A stretch of DNA of 64,000 nucleotides from Ailurus styani (GCA_002007465.1 LNAC01000001.1:7386193-7450192); one strand, 5' to 3'; shown: positions 50,721 to 61,399, counted from the first letter of the stretch. A program made the numbers and translations. Notes: generated by a model not told the origin, from the letters alone.

Positions 50721-52034
50721 TGGCTTCTAGAAGGTTAAAAGGTTACGGGGCTGTTCCCCCAACAGAAGGTGAGACCTGGAAAGACAAGGGGGTTTCTTTC
50801 TCCCAGGTACATAAACACCCCTCTCAGGGGGAGAGGACCATGGAGATCCAACAACTGGGCTCCAGGCCTGAGGATCCAGAAAAGGCATCTCAGAAAGAGG
50901 TAAAAAAAAAAATTCTTCTCAAATTGTTAAAAAGCCAGGAGGGGCAATAAATCTAACTCCAGGAGAGATTCAAAGAACACCTTCTGTACTAAGCAAGGAG
51001 TAGGGTCCTGTGCTCAGCCCCACACGGTTCAGTGTAGTAGCTAGAACAGGAGCACAAGAACCAGAGCCACAGAAACACGGAGAACATAGGCCCCCCAGCC
51101 TCCTGCACCGTCTGGGAATTCGTAATTCATGTGCAAACCTGGATGCCAGGAAATGGCTGGTCTGCCAAGAGAAGCCTGGGGCACCGTAGAGTGGGACCCA
51201 GAAAAGCAGCCATAAAAGGAGAATCTGAACCAGCTTATAGCCGAGAGGTTCCTCGAGGCCAGGCCTCCTGCAACGGGGCTGGGCAGCCGTATCTGAAGGT
51301 CGCCGCCTGTTTCCAGGCGAGGGGATTCCCAGGAGACGCCCTCAGCATGTTCCAAGTCTGACTTGGCGGCCACCAGGCTAGGGAGCTTGCCAGCTGCGCT
51401 CCCCCCAAGCCACGCAGCCACGTCCATCGCCGCTGAGACTCACCCAGATATGGAGGTCGGGGGGTGCCTACCAGCGGCTGGGAGCTCTGCATTAGATGAT
51501 GTGTGTCACACGGCGATGGGAGTGCACGCTGCCCAGTGGTGTGCTGAGAATCACATCCCTTCTTCCTCGTTGTCACCAGTGTCATGAGTGTTGTTGCTTT
51601 GAACTAGTCCCTTGGCTGGTTTTATAAGGCTCTGGTTAGAGAACTCCTTTGGGTATTATTAAGGAGGACTTTAGCCCTGTGACCCCAACCGTGTCATTCG
51701 GACCCCGCAGGTTCCCCTGGGGAGTGCAGATGGTCCTACGATTGCAATGCACCGCACTCCCGAAGTGGGTGTTCCTGGCCCTTTGATTCCAGACTCTTCC
51801 TCTGGGGAGGGGACACTCTGGCAAGCACCGTGCCCACCCACCCCCACCCCCGCCGGCTCACACGTAATGCAGAGCAGTGCGCTGCTGTGACATATAATAT
51901 AGGAACTATAAATGGGAGGCCGGCTCTATTTTTAGAAATGGCATTCACAAGTGTGCAGTGTTGTGAAGGGTCTGTAATCTCTCCTGGGTTGAGAAGAGGG
52001 TGGCTTGCACCGGTGCTGGGGGAATGTGCATCTA
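50721..52034. other. Single-copy stretch, nothing recognised
   Basis: An A-run is at 50902-50912. An AT-rich patch near 51890-51950 precedes the L1 end. Frames up to 155 codons are overlapping and domain-free. Confidence 0.35.
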
Positions 52035-52047
52035 AAATGAAATCTGA

Positions 52048-52271
52048 CGGAGGAAAAAGAAAGTAAGACAAAATCGGACAGGGAGACAAACCATAATAGA
52101 CTCTTACTTCTAGGAAACAAGTGAGGAGGTGGGGGGATGGGGTGGCGGGGGGTGGGCATTCAGGAGGGCACGGGATGGAATGAGCACTGGGTGTTACGTG
52201 CAACCGATGAATCCCTGAACCAATAATATACTATGTGTTAATTAACTGAATTTAAATAAAGAGAAAAAATA
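52048..52271 (+). mobile_element. L1 3' end, 5'-truncated, with target duplication
   Basis: It reads 'cagggagacaaaccataata', 'gactcttacttctaggaaac', a G-rich stretch, 'aatgagcactgggtgttacg' and 'tatgtgttaattaactgaat', ending TTTAAATAAAG. Imperfect duplications AAATGAAATCTGA (52035-52047) and AAACGAAATTTGA (52272-52284) flank it. Confidence 0.88.
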
Positions 52272-52284
52272 AAACGAAATTTGA

Positions 52285-53400
52285 GGTGACACGGGGGTCC
52301 GGCTTCTTAGGTGGCGGCGGCTAAGTTGCCTGGGCAGCGGGGGCCCAGGGCACCTGGGTCAGAGGACTGGACTCTGCTGGCCCCCGAGGGTTAGCCTGGC
52401 GGCCTCTGTGTCGGCAGAGCCACGGACGCCACCAGGGTGGGGCCTCCTGGGTGTGGGGACCGAGGACCCTCCCCGTGGGTGGCTTGGCAGGAGTAAAGTC
52501 CCCCAACGTGGCTGGAGCCGTCTTGTCCTGGGGGGTGCTCAGGGGATGCCGGCTCTAAGTTTGATGAGACTTGAGCTCCTTCCCATTCTACCCCCCTCCA
52601 GTCCCATCTGAACGGGCCCCTGGTTGTCATTGTCCCTCCTGTGGGTCGCCCCAGAACTGATCAGGAGGCCGTGGTGGGACACCAAGCCTTGGGCTGTCGT
52701 CGCGGCCTGTGGCCCCGATGAGTGTGGCCAGCCACACAGGGCTGGGTGGGAGTGTGAGTCTTTGGCCACAGGGACAGAGCACGTGGCCCTCCGTGGCCCG
52801 ACACTGTGAGCTAGAAGGTCAGCACTCGGGCCTGGGAGGGGAACCTGGGATGGGACTGGGGGCAGTGGGGAGGGGCACAGTGAGGGCCCCCGTCAGGCAG
52901 GCTGACTTGGAGCCCACCGGGTGTTATTCAAGCTGCCACTTCCTCCCTCTTGGCCCCAATCTCCTCCTCTGTAAAACGGGTGACTCTTGCTTCTGATACG
53001 GTGAGCATGGGTGGGGGGGGGCTTCTCTGAGGGGCTGTGTGCGCTTTGTGGCTGAGGGACTCCAATCTAAGCACCCCGACATCGGGATCTTCCCTTCAAC
53101 CCCCCAGGCACCTGTGAATCAGTGCCACCGGGCAGATACGGGGACAGAAGGAATTAAATGTAGGCCTGGGTCCCCCCTCCCCAACCCCGTACAGAAATAA
53201 AAAGTGTTGACCAAACGTCTCTTGCAGCTGTCCGGGTTTTCAGACTGCTGAGTTGGACATTTGGTTTCTAACCCATATCAAAAATCCCACAGCAAACACA
53301 CCGACCTAGCGCCTGGGAGTTGGGTGTCCGGGAAGTGTTCTGCTCTGGAAAGTCCAAGTCGGAGGCAAGGAAACTGGGACAAAGGTGGCAGGGCTGGGGG
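52285..53400. other. GC-rich single-copy stretch
   Basis: A MIR-like scrap (CTCCTCCTCTGTAAAACGGGTGACTC) is at 52961-52986. Open frames are short and without domains. No gene is supported. Confidence 0.4.
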
Positions 53401-53740
53401 TGAGGCTCAGCCTGGCCAGGGCGCACCCCGACGATGGAGAGGAACGGGGGCCCCTGACCGGTTCCCTTCGGACCCGCCGCCGCCTCACCCAGGCTTCTGG
53501 AGCAGGAGCAGGGGCCAGCCTGGGTTTGGGGAGCAATCTTGAAATTCGACCTCGGGAGGAGGGTAAAAGGAGAGAGAGGGAAAGCCGCAGATGCCGGGCA
53601 GAGCCGAGTGGCCACCGTGTCTGCGTGTTCTGCATTCCACAGGCGCTGCGGCTCGGCGGCCAACCTTCCCGGCAACTCCGGCACAGGCCCCGTGGGTGTC
53701 CCTGGCTGGAGTGGTGGCCTTGGCACAGGCCCTCGGGGTG
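53401..53740. promoter_or_regulatory. CpG-rich segment
   Basis: About 23 CpG in 300 bases by hand count, above the background. It lies directly before the long TG tract. No start site or exon can be assigned. Confidence 0.4.
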
Positions 53741-53792
53741 GGGGGATCTCTCTCTGTGGCTCTGGGAGAAGGAGCCTGCTACTGTTGGGGTG

Positions 53793-54021
53793 GTGAGTGT
53801 GCATGGAAGTGTGTGTATATGTGTGAGTGTGAGTGTGTTTGTCATTGTGCATGGGTGTGTGTGTGTAAGCATGTGTGTATGACCGTGTGCACGTGTGTGT
53901 GAGCACGTGTGCATGGCCATGTGCACGTGAGTGTGTGGGTGTGCACACGAGTGTGTATGCATGTGAGAGTGTGTGAGGGTGTGCGCGTGCGTGTATGAGT
54001 GTGTGCGCGTGTGTATGTGTG
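53793..54021. repeat. Long TG-rich tract, Z-DNA-prone
   Basis: About 230 bases are dominated by GTGTGT, GTGCAT and GTGCGCGTG units. Alternating purine-pyrimidine sequence with GCGC inserts favours the Z conformation. On the minus strand it yields the His/Thr-rich false ORFs of 264 and 285 codons. Confidence 0.95.
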
Positions 54022-54259
54022 AAGACTTCCCACAGCACGGATCCAGCTCTCTCCAGCAACACCCTTCGTGGTTCCCCCGCTGAACTGCATTCCAGTCCAT
54101 CTGACTTCTGGTCCTTCCTGGTGGCCCCACTTCTTTCTTCCTCATCTCCCTCAACCTGGGCATAAGCTCTGGGTCCTACCTCTGGTTACCGTCAGGCTCC
54201 GGGGCTGGCCAGCTGCTTTACCCAGACTCTACCCTTGGCCGGTAATTCCCATTCCCTGC

Positions 54260-54400
54260 CTGTATCCAGCCATTGAGATTCTTTCCTATTCATCAGTGCT
54301 ACCTCTTCCAGGAAGCCTTTCCAGACTGGCTGAATCGTTTCTCCTCTGAACCACCACAGGACTTAGCATGCTCCTCCTGTGCTGGGCACACTGAGGGCCA
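54260..54400 (+). mobile_element. L2 LINE fragment
   Basis: It reads 'ctacctcttccaggaagcct', 'ttccagactggctgaatcgt' and 'cacaggacttagcatgctcc', the L2 3' UTR in order. Confidence 0.75.
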
Positions 54401-54409
54401 CCTGTTCTG

Positions 54410-54595
54410 TACCGGGAAGGAGGTGGTGGAAAGAAGGTGCCTGTGGAGTGGAATCCTCGCACTGCCGTGTTCCAGCTGGGCGACCTCAGGCCGATTACTC
54501 TGATGCCTGGAGCATCAGGTAGAAACAGTAATTCTGCGCTCAGGCTGTGGGGAGGATGAGGGGAGAGAATGCCCACAGCACAGAGATGGGAGGGG
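54410..54595 (+). mobile_element. MIR SINE fragment
   Basis: It reads 'ggagtggaatcctcgcactg', 'ccgtgttccagctgggcgac', 'ctcaggccgattactctgat' and 'gaggatgaggggagagaatg', a sense MIR in order. It is diverged. Confidence 0.65.
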
Positions 54596-54602
54596 ATGAA
54601 TG

Positions 54603-54715
54603 CTGGCTCCTTGCTCCTTCTGACCTTGAGGGCAGGAGGCATGACTCTCATCACCGGGCCCAGCACCTGGCCCTCTGTGGGCGCCGGAAAACACATGAAC
54701 AAATGAACTCCATTC
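54603..54715 (+). mobile_element. L2 3'-end fragment
   Basis: It reads 'ttctgaccttgagggcagga', GGCATGACTCTCATCACCGG, GCCCAGCACCTGGCCCTCTG and 'cacatgaacaaatgaac'. This may be the 3' end of the L2 at 54260-54400, with the MIR inserted between. Confidence 0.7.
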
Positions 54716-55189
54716 ATGGTCTGGGGGGAGTCTCTCTGGGCGTCAGGGGTTCGGGGGAGGGCGCGGAGCAGTGTCGGGACTGGGCTTAAGTGTGGCTTCA
54801 CATCTGACTGGAGGGCCCTTGAGGCCCCTCTGTGGGGGTAGCAGACGGGCCTTGCGGGGACAGCTAGTGCCGAGCTGTGCCTGGCCTCCCGCGGTGGACA
54901 CTGAATGGATTCCCACCTGGGCCTCCTTTTCTGCCTTCACCCCACCTGCTTTGTGTTTCCTCTACTTTCGGCAAAGCAGCTCGGGCTGAGAGGCCTTGGG
55001 AGGCACCCTCTGGGTCTTCCTGAAGTGAGACGAGTAGAGATGGCAGTTTGGCCACGGGAGTGGCCTGGTTTGTGGTTCCGCTGGCGAGACCTCAGGGTGC
55101 TTCTCGAGGTCAGTCAGGCCTCCTCCGCTGTCAGCAACAGAGGTTCCGACAGGCGCAAGCAGAGAAGGAATGTTCTGGAAGGATACCAG

Positions 55190-55985
55190 CTAGCTTGCAG
55201 ATGGGATGGCATAGCGGGAACGCTGCCCGGGCTCCCAAATCCGGGAAGAAAGCTCGAGCGCTCTGGCTCAGGCCACCTGACCCCCCTGGACCGGCAGCCC
55301 CACCGAGGCAGGGTGTCCCCGGGAGGGCTGCTTCCCCAGGTTGGGGTCCGCCGGGCCGCTCACGGGGAAGGGCGGGCGAGCCACAGCGCCCGTGCAGGGC
55401 CCTGCCTGGCCGCTGGGACACCGGCTGCGCGCTGGCCCTCCTGCCCGGCCACGTCTGCTTTGCTCGGGTCTGGGGCCCATCGTGGGAGAGAAGTCCCGCC
55501 TGCGCCCCGGGGCTTGGGCGTCACAGCACGGCAGGCGTGTCATCCCCGGGCCACCGGCCCAACATGAGATGGAAGCTCCCGGGCCTTGGGGGCTGGGGCA
55601 GCTCTGGCGTCCTGGGGTCCTGGGACGGTCTGTCTGTCCGGCTGTGAGGCCCCCTCCAGGCACCTGAGCTCACGCTTCCAAGGCCCGACCGGGGAAGCCA
55701 CCTGCCGTCCTCCCTCCGTCTCCTCTTTTCCGGGCCGGGGGGCTGGGCCACCATCTAGCCAGCGGGCCGGTCCCCAGTCGTGTCCTCGTTTCCCCGGCGC
55801 CCACACGGAGCTGGCTTAGTGACAACAGCATTCATGTCGCGGTCCGTGAGCTCTGCGGCCGCCCCGGGTCGCTGCTGGGGTTCACAGGCGGACCGGGAGG
55901 GTGCGAGGATCCATGGTCGCGGGAGCAGCTTGCACCCCGAGAGCCCCGAGCCGGCTTGCAGGCCACAGAGAACACGTGAGACCCC
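55190..55985. promoter_or_regulatory. CpG island
   Basis: I count about 67 CpG in 780 bases (55201-55980) with roughly two-thirds GC. That implies an observed/expected ratio near 0.8, far above the window background. No transposon occupies it. It could be the promoter of an unannotated transcript or an intragenic island. The frames across it (up to 220 codons) are domain-free. A short open segment starting at 55833 reaches a GTGAG donor-like site at 55976, which is weak evidence only. Confidence 0.7.
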
Positions 55986-56154
55986 ACGAGTGTTGAGAAA
56001 CATATTTACAAAGGTTTGTTGGGGTCACACATGACGACACAAGGGGAAGTTGGCCCAGCAGGACAGAGCTTCCCCAAATTCCGCTCGAGCCCTTCTCTTT
56101 GCAAACCCCCCACCTTCCCTCTTCAGGCACCTGCCCATCCAGCTAAGCAATCTT

Positions 56155-56337
56155 TTGTTGTTGTTGTTGTTGTTAGAAATTTTATTTATTTATTTGAGAA
56201 AGAGAGAGAGAGCACGAGCAGGGGGAGGGGCAGAGGGAGAAGCAGGATCCCCGCTAAGCTGGGCGCCCAACGCGGGACTCGATCCCAGGACTCTGGGATT
56301 ATGACCTGAGCCAAAGGCAGATGCTTCACCTTACCCG
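56155..56337 (-). mobile_element. 5'-truncated Can-SINE, antisense
   Basis: A TTG repeat (tail complement), AAATTTTATTTATTTATTTG, a GA stretch and the body 'actcgatcccaggactctgg' end in CAGATGCTTCACCTTACCCG. The head complement seen in other copies is missing. AGCTAAGCAATCTT at 56141-56154 and 56338-56351 is a perfect 14-base target duplication. The truncation therefore occurred at insertion. Confidence 0.95.
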
Positions 56338-56351
56338 AGCTAAGCAATCTT

Positions 56352-57206
56352 ACCTCCTCCTTTCTTCTCCCATTTGCATTTCCTCTAGAAGTGTCTGAGC
56401 CGTACAAAGGATTCCTTTTCCTTGTCGGATGAGGACGGGGCTCTTGGAAGCATTTGTGATTTTATTTGATTTCTTCTTTGTCACATGTCTGAAGTTCCCC
56501 AGTGGTACTTGGTCTTCTGTGGTGGCGGTGTAATCAGTAGCACGTCTTGGTTCTCAGGCCAAGGGGTCCCTTCCTCCCCTGGGGAGAGGGCTTCCTGCAG
56601 AGGCAGAAATTCGGGGCTGCCCAGAAGGTGCTGGCTTTCAGAGCCCGCTGCCCTCTGCGTGTAAGGTTCCCTCCTGGGGCTGGAGTCTCTGCCCAGACCC
56701 AGAGCTTCATTGTGGGGCTGGATCAGCCTTGTGCCCATTCAGCCCAGCGGGAATCAGCACTCATCAGGCTTGACTTACACGTTTCCAGTCCAGTTCATGT
56801 TGGAGAGTACGCTGATGCCGAGGGGGACTGCGACCTGGTCATGCGTGTGTCCAGGGCCTTCACGGGCTCCCCGGCACTGCCGGGGCAAAGGCTTGGCTCT
56901 TTGGGGCAGCATCCAGTGCCTTGCTGGTCTGGGCTGTGCTCGCCTCTTGGCTGCCCCTGGTGGGTTCTTCGCACCTACTGCTTTCGGTCTGCAGCAAACT
57001 TACCACACCTCCCTTTCCTCCTGGGGCTGGCTCTGACCCACACTGCTGGCTCTGCTTACTCTCCTCAGCCTCCTAGCTCTCTGCTCGGAACGGGGGTGGG
57101 GGGCCGGGTGGTCCTCTCAGTGTCAAGGACACCTGTCCTGCCCCAGCAGGACACTTCCTGGCCTGGCTCAGAATCACCTGCTTTCTTCCCTGGAGTCGGG
57201 CCAGCA
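56352..57206. other. Mostly single-copy stretch
   Basis: A 284-codon plus frame (56547-57401) crosses this region. It has no domain and ends in the L2 fragment, so I do not call it a gene. C/T-rich sequence at 56930-57070 may be decayed L2. Confidence 0.4.
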
Positions 57207-57320
57207 GAGTCCGAGCTCTGTGGGGGCAGGGAGTGCGCATGTCTTGTTACCATCGTGTCCCCAGGACCTGGTGTGTGTTGGGGACTCCGTAGGAGGCTCA
57301 AAGGGGGAGTGAAGGTTTTG
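57207..57320 (+). mobile_element. L2 3'-end fragment
   Basis: It reads 'gagctctgtgggggcaggga', 'tcttgttaccatcgtgtccc', 'caggacctggtgtgtgttgg' and GGGACTCCGTAGGAGGCTC, the L2 terminal sequence. Confidence 0.7.
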
Positions 57321-57829
57321 TCGAGATGCCGCAAAGAAATGTCGAGAAGCTTCACTTTTAAGCAAAGAAAGTCTCCGTTCTGGTTCACATGGATTCACTA
57401 GATGCTCATCTTTTACACGATGCCATCATTGGCTGTAAGTCAATTTTTTAAAAAAAAATAAACATTTTGTTTTCGGTTCTTGGTTCAACATAAAATAAGG
57501 TTTTTTGAGTTTTTGGAATCCTGGTTTTGTCCGGTTTCTGTAAAAGTAAAGCTTCTCAGTCAAATTAATGATTGGTTCATGAAAAAAGAATTCACAGCCA
57601 GAGGTTTGATTAAATTAAATCCCCCCACCGAGTCTCCTGCCCCTGCCCCAGATCTGGGGATCCCCGGCGAGAGATTCCTGCAGGGTCCGACATCAGCCCA
57701 GCCTGGAGGGCAGGGAAAGAGCTCCTGGTGCTCGCTCCATTTTCTGTTTCCACTTTCAGATGATTTAAGGCCCCGATGGAGAGTGCTTTGAAGAGAACCT
57801 CTGCCCCCCCCACCCCCCAACCCCAGCCC
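57321..57829. other. Single-copy stretch, nothing recognised
   Basis: An A/T patch at 57440-57470 interrupts mixed sequence. No gene or repeat family is recognised. Confidence 0.35.
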
Positions 57830-57834
57830 TTCAG

Positions 57835-58020
57835 CAGGTTAGTTTAGCTTAGTAATTAGCAATCACAGTATGAGCTGGATAATTATCCCCAAAAGTCAAA
57901 AGAAAAACACAGATGTTTTTAAAGCTGCACAGTTGAGATTTTGCCTTTCGATTGTAATAATTTAGCATGTGAAATGAATTAGATGCCGGCTTTTCCTGGG
58001 ACTTAATTTCCAAGGTAGGT
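57835..58020. other. AT-rich candidate conserved element with homeodomain palindrome
   Basis: TAATTAG lies at 57853-57859 and the perfect 12-base palindrome GGATAATTATCC at 57877-57888. TTGTAATAATTTAGC and 'gtgaaatgaattagatgccg' follow. No repeat matches. The motif cluster suggests a homeodomain-bound element, without direct proof. Confidence 0.35.
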
Positions 58021-58044
58021 TAAGGAAAGCCCTGCTGCTTTTGA

Positions 58045-58105
58045 AAAGAATGGTCTTGGATGGGGGGAGGGTGTGGGGGGTTGGGCAGCAGGGGTTGGGG
58101 GGACA
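58045..58105 (+). other. G-rich tract with quadruplex potential
   Basis: Seven G runs of three to six bases lie within about 60 bases. Loops are longer than in the tract at 15783. Confidence 0.55.
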
Positions 58106-58110
58106 CATAC

Positions 58111-58903
58111 AAGCATGATAATTTTCAAAATCAAGAAGGAAGCAAGAGAAGCCAGATTGAATACATTAATGAGTTTTCTCCTCCTGGGATTTGAGTTAAA
58201 GCTCTCTCATAATTGAAAACTTGTGAGATGCTCCTCTGGGCCGGAATACAAAACTACAGGTGTGCACCTGTGGCCTGGCTCGGCAGTGATGTGCCCACAC
58301 GGAGGTCAAGAGTGAAATGGGCCTGGACAAAGGAATCTGTAGCCCCGGCAGCTCTGAACAGGCCTGGGAGCTGCTGTCTCTGGGCTCCAGAACTTTCCCT
58401 TCATGGCCTCTCCCAAGTACTCATCAGGATTTCTCCCTGCCGATGGGAAGGTACTTCCCAGAAGTGTCTTCAGCAAAACAAACAAGCCAACCCTGTTTTT
58501 GGAAATGGATAAACGGATGGTCTCTTTGGGAAAACAGAGACGGCACAGCCAAAGAGGGTGGCTGGTCAGGTGTTCCACTGGGCCCTTCCTGTGGGCCCCA
58601 CCCGCCTCACCGTGTGGGGCCCTCGGGAGATTTTACTCCCCTGAGGAAGCAGAACCAGGCACCGGCCTTGGGTCAAGGGACTGGGTTTTGGTTCCAGAGT
58701 TGTTATGGACTCCCTTGTGTTTGGCAGGTAGACCCTGTCCTCTTTCAGGGCCTTAGTTCCTTCAACTCTGAAATGGAGGTTGGTTTTGAAGAGCAAAATT
58801 TTCTGTGTTCTGCAGAGTCGTAGTTCTAAGAGATGTTTAAAAAACAAAACAAAACAGAAGGAAAAAAACAAACCGAGCTGGTGAAGGATGGCTTCCCCAA
58901 GGA
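58111..58903. other. Single-copy stretch, nothing recognised
   Basis: A-rich patch at 58840-58875 (AAAACAAAACAAAACAG). Frames up to 168 codons have no domain. No repeat family is seen. Confidence 0.35.
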
Positions 58904-59116
58904 CCCTGGTTCTCAACATGGTCCCCGACCCCGGGGGTGGGGGCATCTGGCAATGTCTGAGCCACTGTTCAGTTGCCGTGGATTGGGGTGGGGGTTGAGT
59001 AGGTAGAGGCCCGGGGGTGCTGGGACGTCCTGCAGGCTCAGGACGGCCCCACACCAGCCCCCACGACAAAGACCTCTCCAGCCCCAAAGCCCACGGTGCT
59101 GAGGTGGAAAATGGCT
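58904..59116 (+). mobile_element. MER5A-type DNA transposon (hAT-Charlie)
   Basis: It starts CCCTGGTTCTCAACATGG, passes 'gggcatctggcaatgtctga', 'gggttgagtaggtagaggcc', 'cgtcctgcaggctcaggacg' and 'ccccacgacaaagacctctc', and ends 'cccacggtgctgaggtggaa'. This is the full MER5A order. It never encoded a transposase. Confidence 0.9.
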
Positions 59117-59439
59117 GCCTTCTGGTCCCAGAACCTAGTTGAATATGACAGACGAAGAGCAGCACAGGGATCCTTTTAACTTTTAAGCCAGAATTTCTGA
59201 AATTTATGTGCAGGCAGAGTCCCTTGTGCTTGGCCACCTAGCAACGAGACTGATGTGCCTTCGGACCCGCTCCGGGAAATACGGAGCTCCGTGTTGACTT
59301 AGGTGTCCCCGGGCGCTGGCCATCTTGGACAGTGTATCCAAGGAGCAGAACTTCCAAGAATGAGGCAGGGCTTCTTCTCACCCATGTCTGATGTGGGGCC
59401 TCGCTCAGAGGGTGCGTTCAGGAATTGTGGGGAGTTAAA
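59117..59439. other. Single-copy stretch, nothing recognised
   Basis: A 223-codon minus frame (58566-59237) spans MER5A and enters this stretch. It is clearly not a gene. Nothing else is recognised. Confidence 0.35.
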
Positions 59440-59680
59440 TCAAAGCTGGCCTCAGCATAGGTTCTCTGAAGCGGAGCCTGAAGTAGAGATGCTCGTTCGA
59501 GTGGTTTATTGGAAAAGAGCTCTCAGGAGAAGAGTGAAGGAAGCGGGACAGGGCAGGGGAAGGAGCTAAGGCAGGATGTGGTCTCTGCTGGAGACTGGCT
59601 TCCTCCGGATCCCGCAGCGCTGGAGGGGAGCTCTGGCGTGTGAATCGCATCCCCTGTTGGGGCGAACTGGAGTCAGGAGG
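59440..59680. mobile_element. Unassigned interspersed repeat, copy C
   Basis: It shows 'aggttctctgaagcggagcc' and 'gttcgagtggtttattggaa'. It resembles copies at 7905-8160 and 43055-43330. Confidence 0.4.
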
Positions 59681-60699
59681 CCGGTCCGTTGTTCACTCCA
59701 TGGAGTGCCTCCAACATCGGCCCTGGTCTAGGGGAGGGCATAGTCCCACAGGCAAAGGTCAGTTCTCTGGAGAAGGGGGCAGGCTGTGCGTTGTGACCAG
59801 CCACCCCTCACCCCTTCCTGGGCTGACTGCACGGGAAGGTGGAACAAAACCCAGGGAGGCCCCAATAGCACAGAGCCCCACATGGCATCGCCCAGACGTG
59901 CTCAGGACCCTCAAAGCAGGGCGCCCTTCCAGGTGGAGGAAAAATAAGATCTGTGCTTGAAGCGCCTGCCTTTGCCCCCCTCTTAGAACAGGGGAGGGAT
60001 GGGGGGGCTAATCACACTGGCACGCCACTAAGTCAAAATTCCCTTCCAGAGCTCACTTAGAGTGATGGAGAGATGTGTGTGTGTGTATGTGTGTGTGTGG
60101 GGGGGTGTGTCAGTGTTTTTCCCTCTTCTTTGAGCCAATACTGAGCTTTTGCAATTTCTCTTCCCCAGCGTTCCAGCCATCTCTGGATTGCTGCTGAGAA
60201 TCACAGGCGTCCACGGGGGTGGGATGACTGGTGGGGAGCATGGCAGAAGGAGAACCACCAGCAGCCCATCAGCCACCCGGGAGCACCTGCCTGAGCCAGA
60301 CCTAGAGGGGGTCTTGGAGGAGGAGTATAGTGTTCTGAGTGGTCCAAGGCCAAACAGCTGCGGGGAACCAGGAACCAGGACTTCTGGCCTTCTCTTGGTG
60401 CCGCTGCTCACATGGGCCACGTGCCCTCTGCAGAGGGCCGGGGGCCGGGCTGGGGATGGAGTAAACAAGGGAGAAGTACGCAAGATGCAATTATTTCATT
60501 AGCTTCCTATTTGAAAACATGTGGCTTCAAATCATTGCCAGGGGAAGACTCTGGCCCACATCCCCTACTCTTCCAAAGCATCATTTCCTGGGTGTTGGTT
60601 GCTGCTGCCACCGGCAGGAATCACAGCCTTAGGAAGGCGGAGGCTCCTCTGGGGCCGGCCTGAGAGGCAGCCGCCCCTCATGGGAGGACATCAGACTTG
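59681..60699. other. Single-copy stretch with GT microsatellite
   Basis: A GT repeat lies at 60076-60110. The rest is GC-rich and unassigned, with frames up to 151 codons and no domain. Confidence 0.4.
60076..60110. repeat. GT dinucleotide microsatellite
   Basis: GTGTGT units with a GTAT interruption and a trailing G-run. Confidence 0.95.
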
Positions 60700-61350
60700 G
60701 CGTTACAGATCCCATGGAATTTCTAACAACAGCATCGTATCTCTTCATATGGACTTACTTTCATTTTCACAAGCACTGATTTATTGTCGGACACTTGAAG
60801 TGTTTTTTCCAGACTTTTCAACATTATACATAACAGCTCAATGACTACATTTGTGTATTCAGCTCTGTCATCATCTTGACTAATTCCCTTGGGAGACTGT
60901 TTTAAAATATTTACTGGGTCAAGTTTACCCACATCTTAACGTCCTCTTGTACTCGCTGCCAGACCGCCCTTCAGAAAGATGGTGCCAATTTAAATGCCCA
61001 ATGTCATGTTTGCCTAAGGCCAAGGGCACGTTTCTTTGCTTCTTCCCCGGGACCAGGTATTATCTTTCCTAATCTAATAGGAGAAAAATAACATCCTAAG
61101 GTTTTAATTTGCTGTTGTTTGTGTACTGGTGAGACCTTCCATTTTTCCCCCTATGCTACTTGATGGTTTCTATCTCTTGCGTGAATTGCTGACTCATTGT
61201 GTTGCCCACTCTTCTCCCGGTTGTCCATCTCATGAGCCTGTTTCTTAAGGATATGAACCCTTTGTGGTGAGTGTCCTACCTACTTTTCCTAGTTTGTGTT
61301 TGCCTTGTTTTCATTTTGGAAAACTTTGGATTCTCTGGAAACCTTGACCC
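60700..61350 (-). mobile_element. Ancient L1 fragment, antisense
   Basis: It reads 'aacagctcaatgactacatt', 'tttactgggtcaagtttacc', 'gccagaccgcccttcagaaa', 'gatggtgccaatttaaatgc', 'tattatctttcctaatctaa', 'taggagaaaaataacatcct' and 'cttgcgtgaattgctgactc'. This is old antisense L1 ORF2, heavily diverged and noncoding. Confidence 0.78.
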
Positions 61351-61399
61351 TCTAAGTAGAGATGGTTTGCCAGGAAGTAGCAACTGTGAACGCTTAGGT

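Noticed and set aside
53268..54163. 264- and 285-codon minus frames
   Set aside because: The N-terminal halves are His/Thr-rich translations of the TG/CA microsatellite, and the remainder comes from CpG-rich DNA. The frames overlap each other in two phases.
54905..55667. Overlapping 220-, 199- and 108-codon frames in the CpG island
   Set aside because: Open frames in all phases are expected in CpG-island DNA. None has a domain. I report only the island.
55833..55981. Possible first coding exon ending at a GTGAG donor
   Set aside because: A single donor-like site in GC-rich DNA is weak. No acceptor, partner exon or protein family supports it.
56547..57401. 284-codon plus frame
   Set aside because: It ends inside an L2 3' end (57207-57320), has no recognisable domain and no conserved pattern I know.
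58566..59237. 223-codon minus frame
   Set aside because: It crosses a complete MER5A element, so it cannot be an intact host gene.
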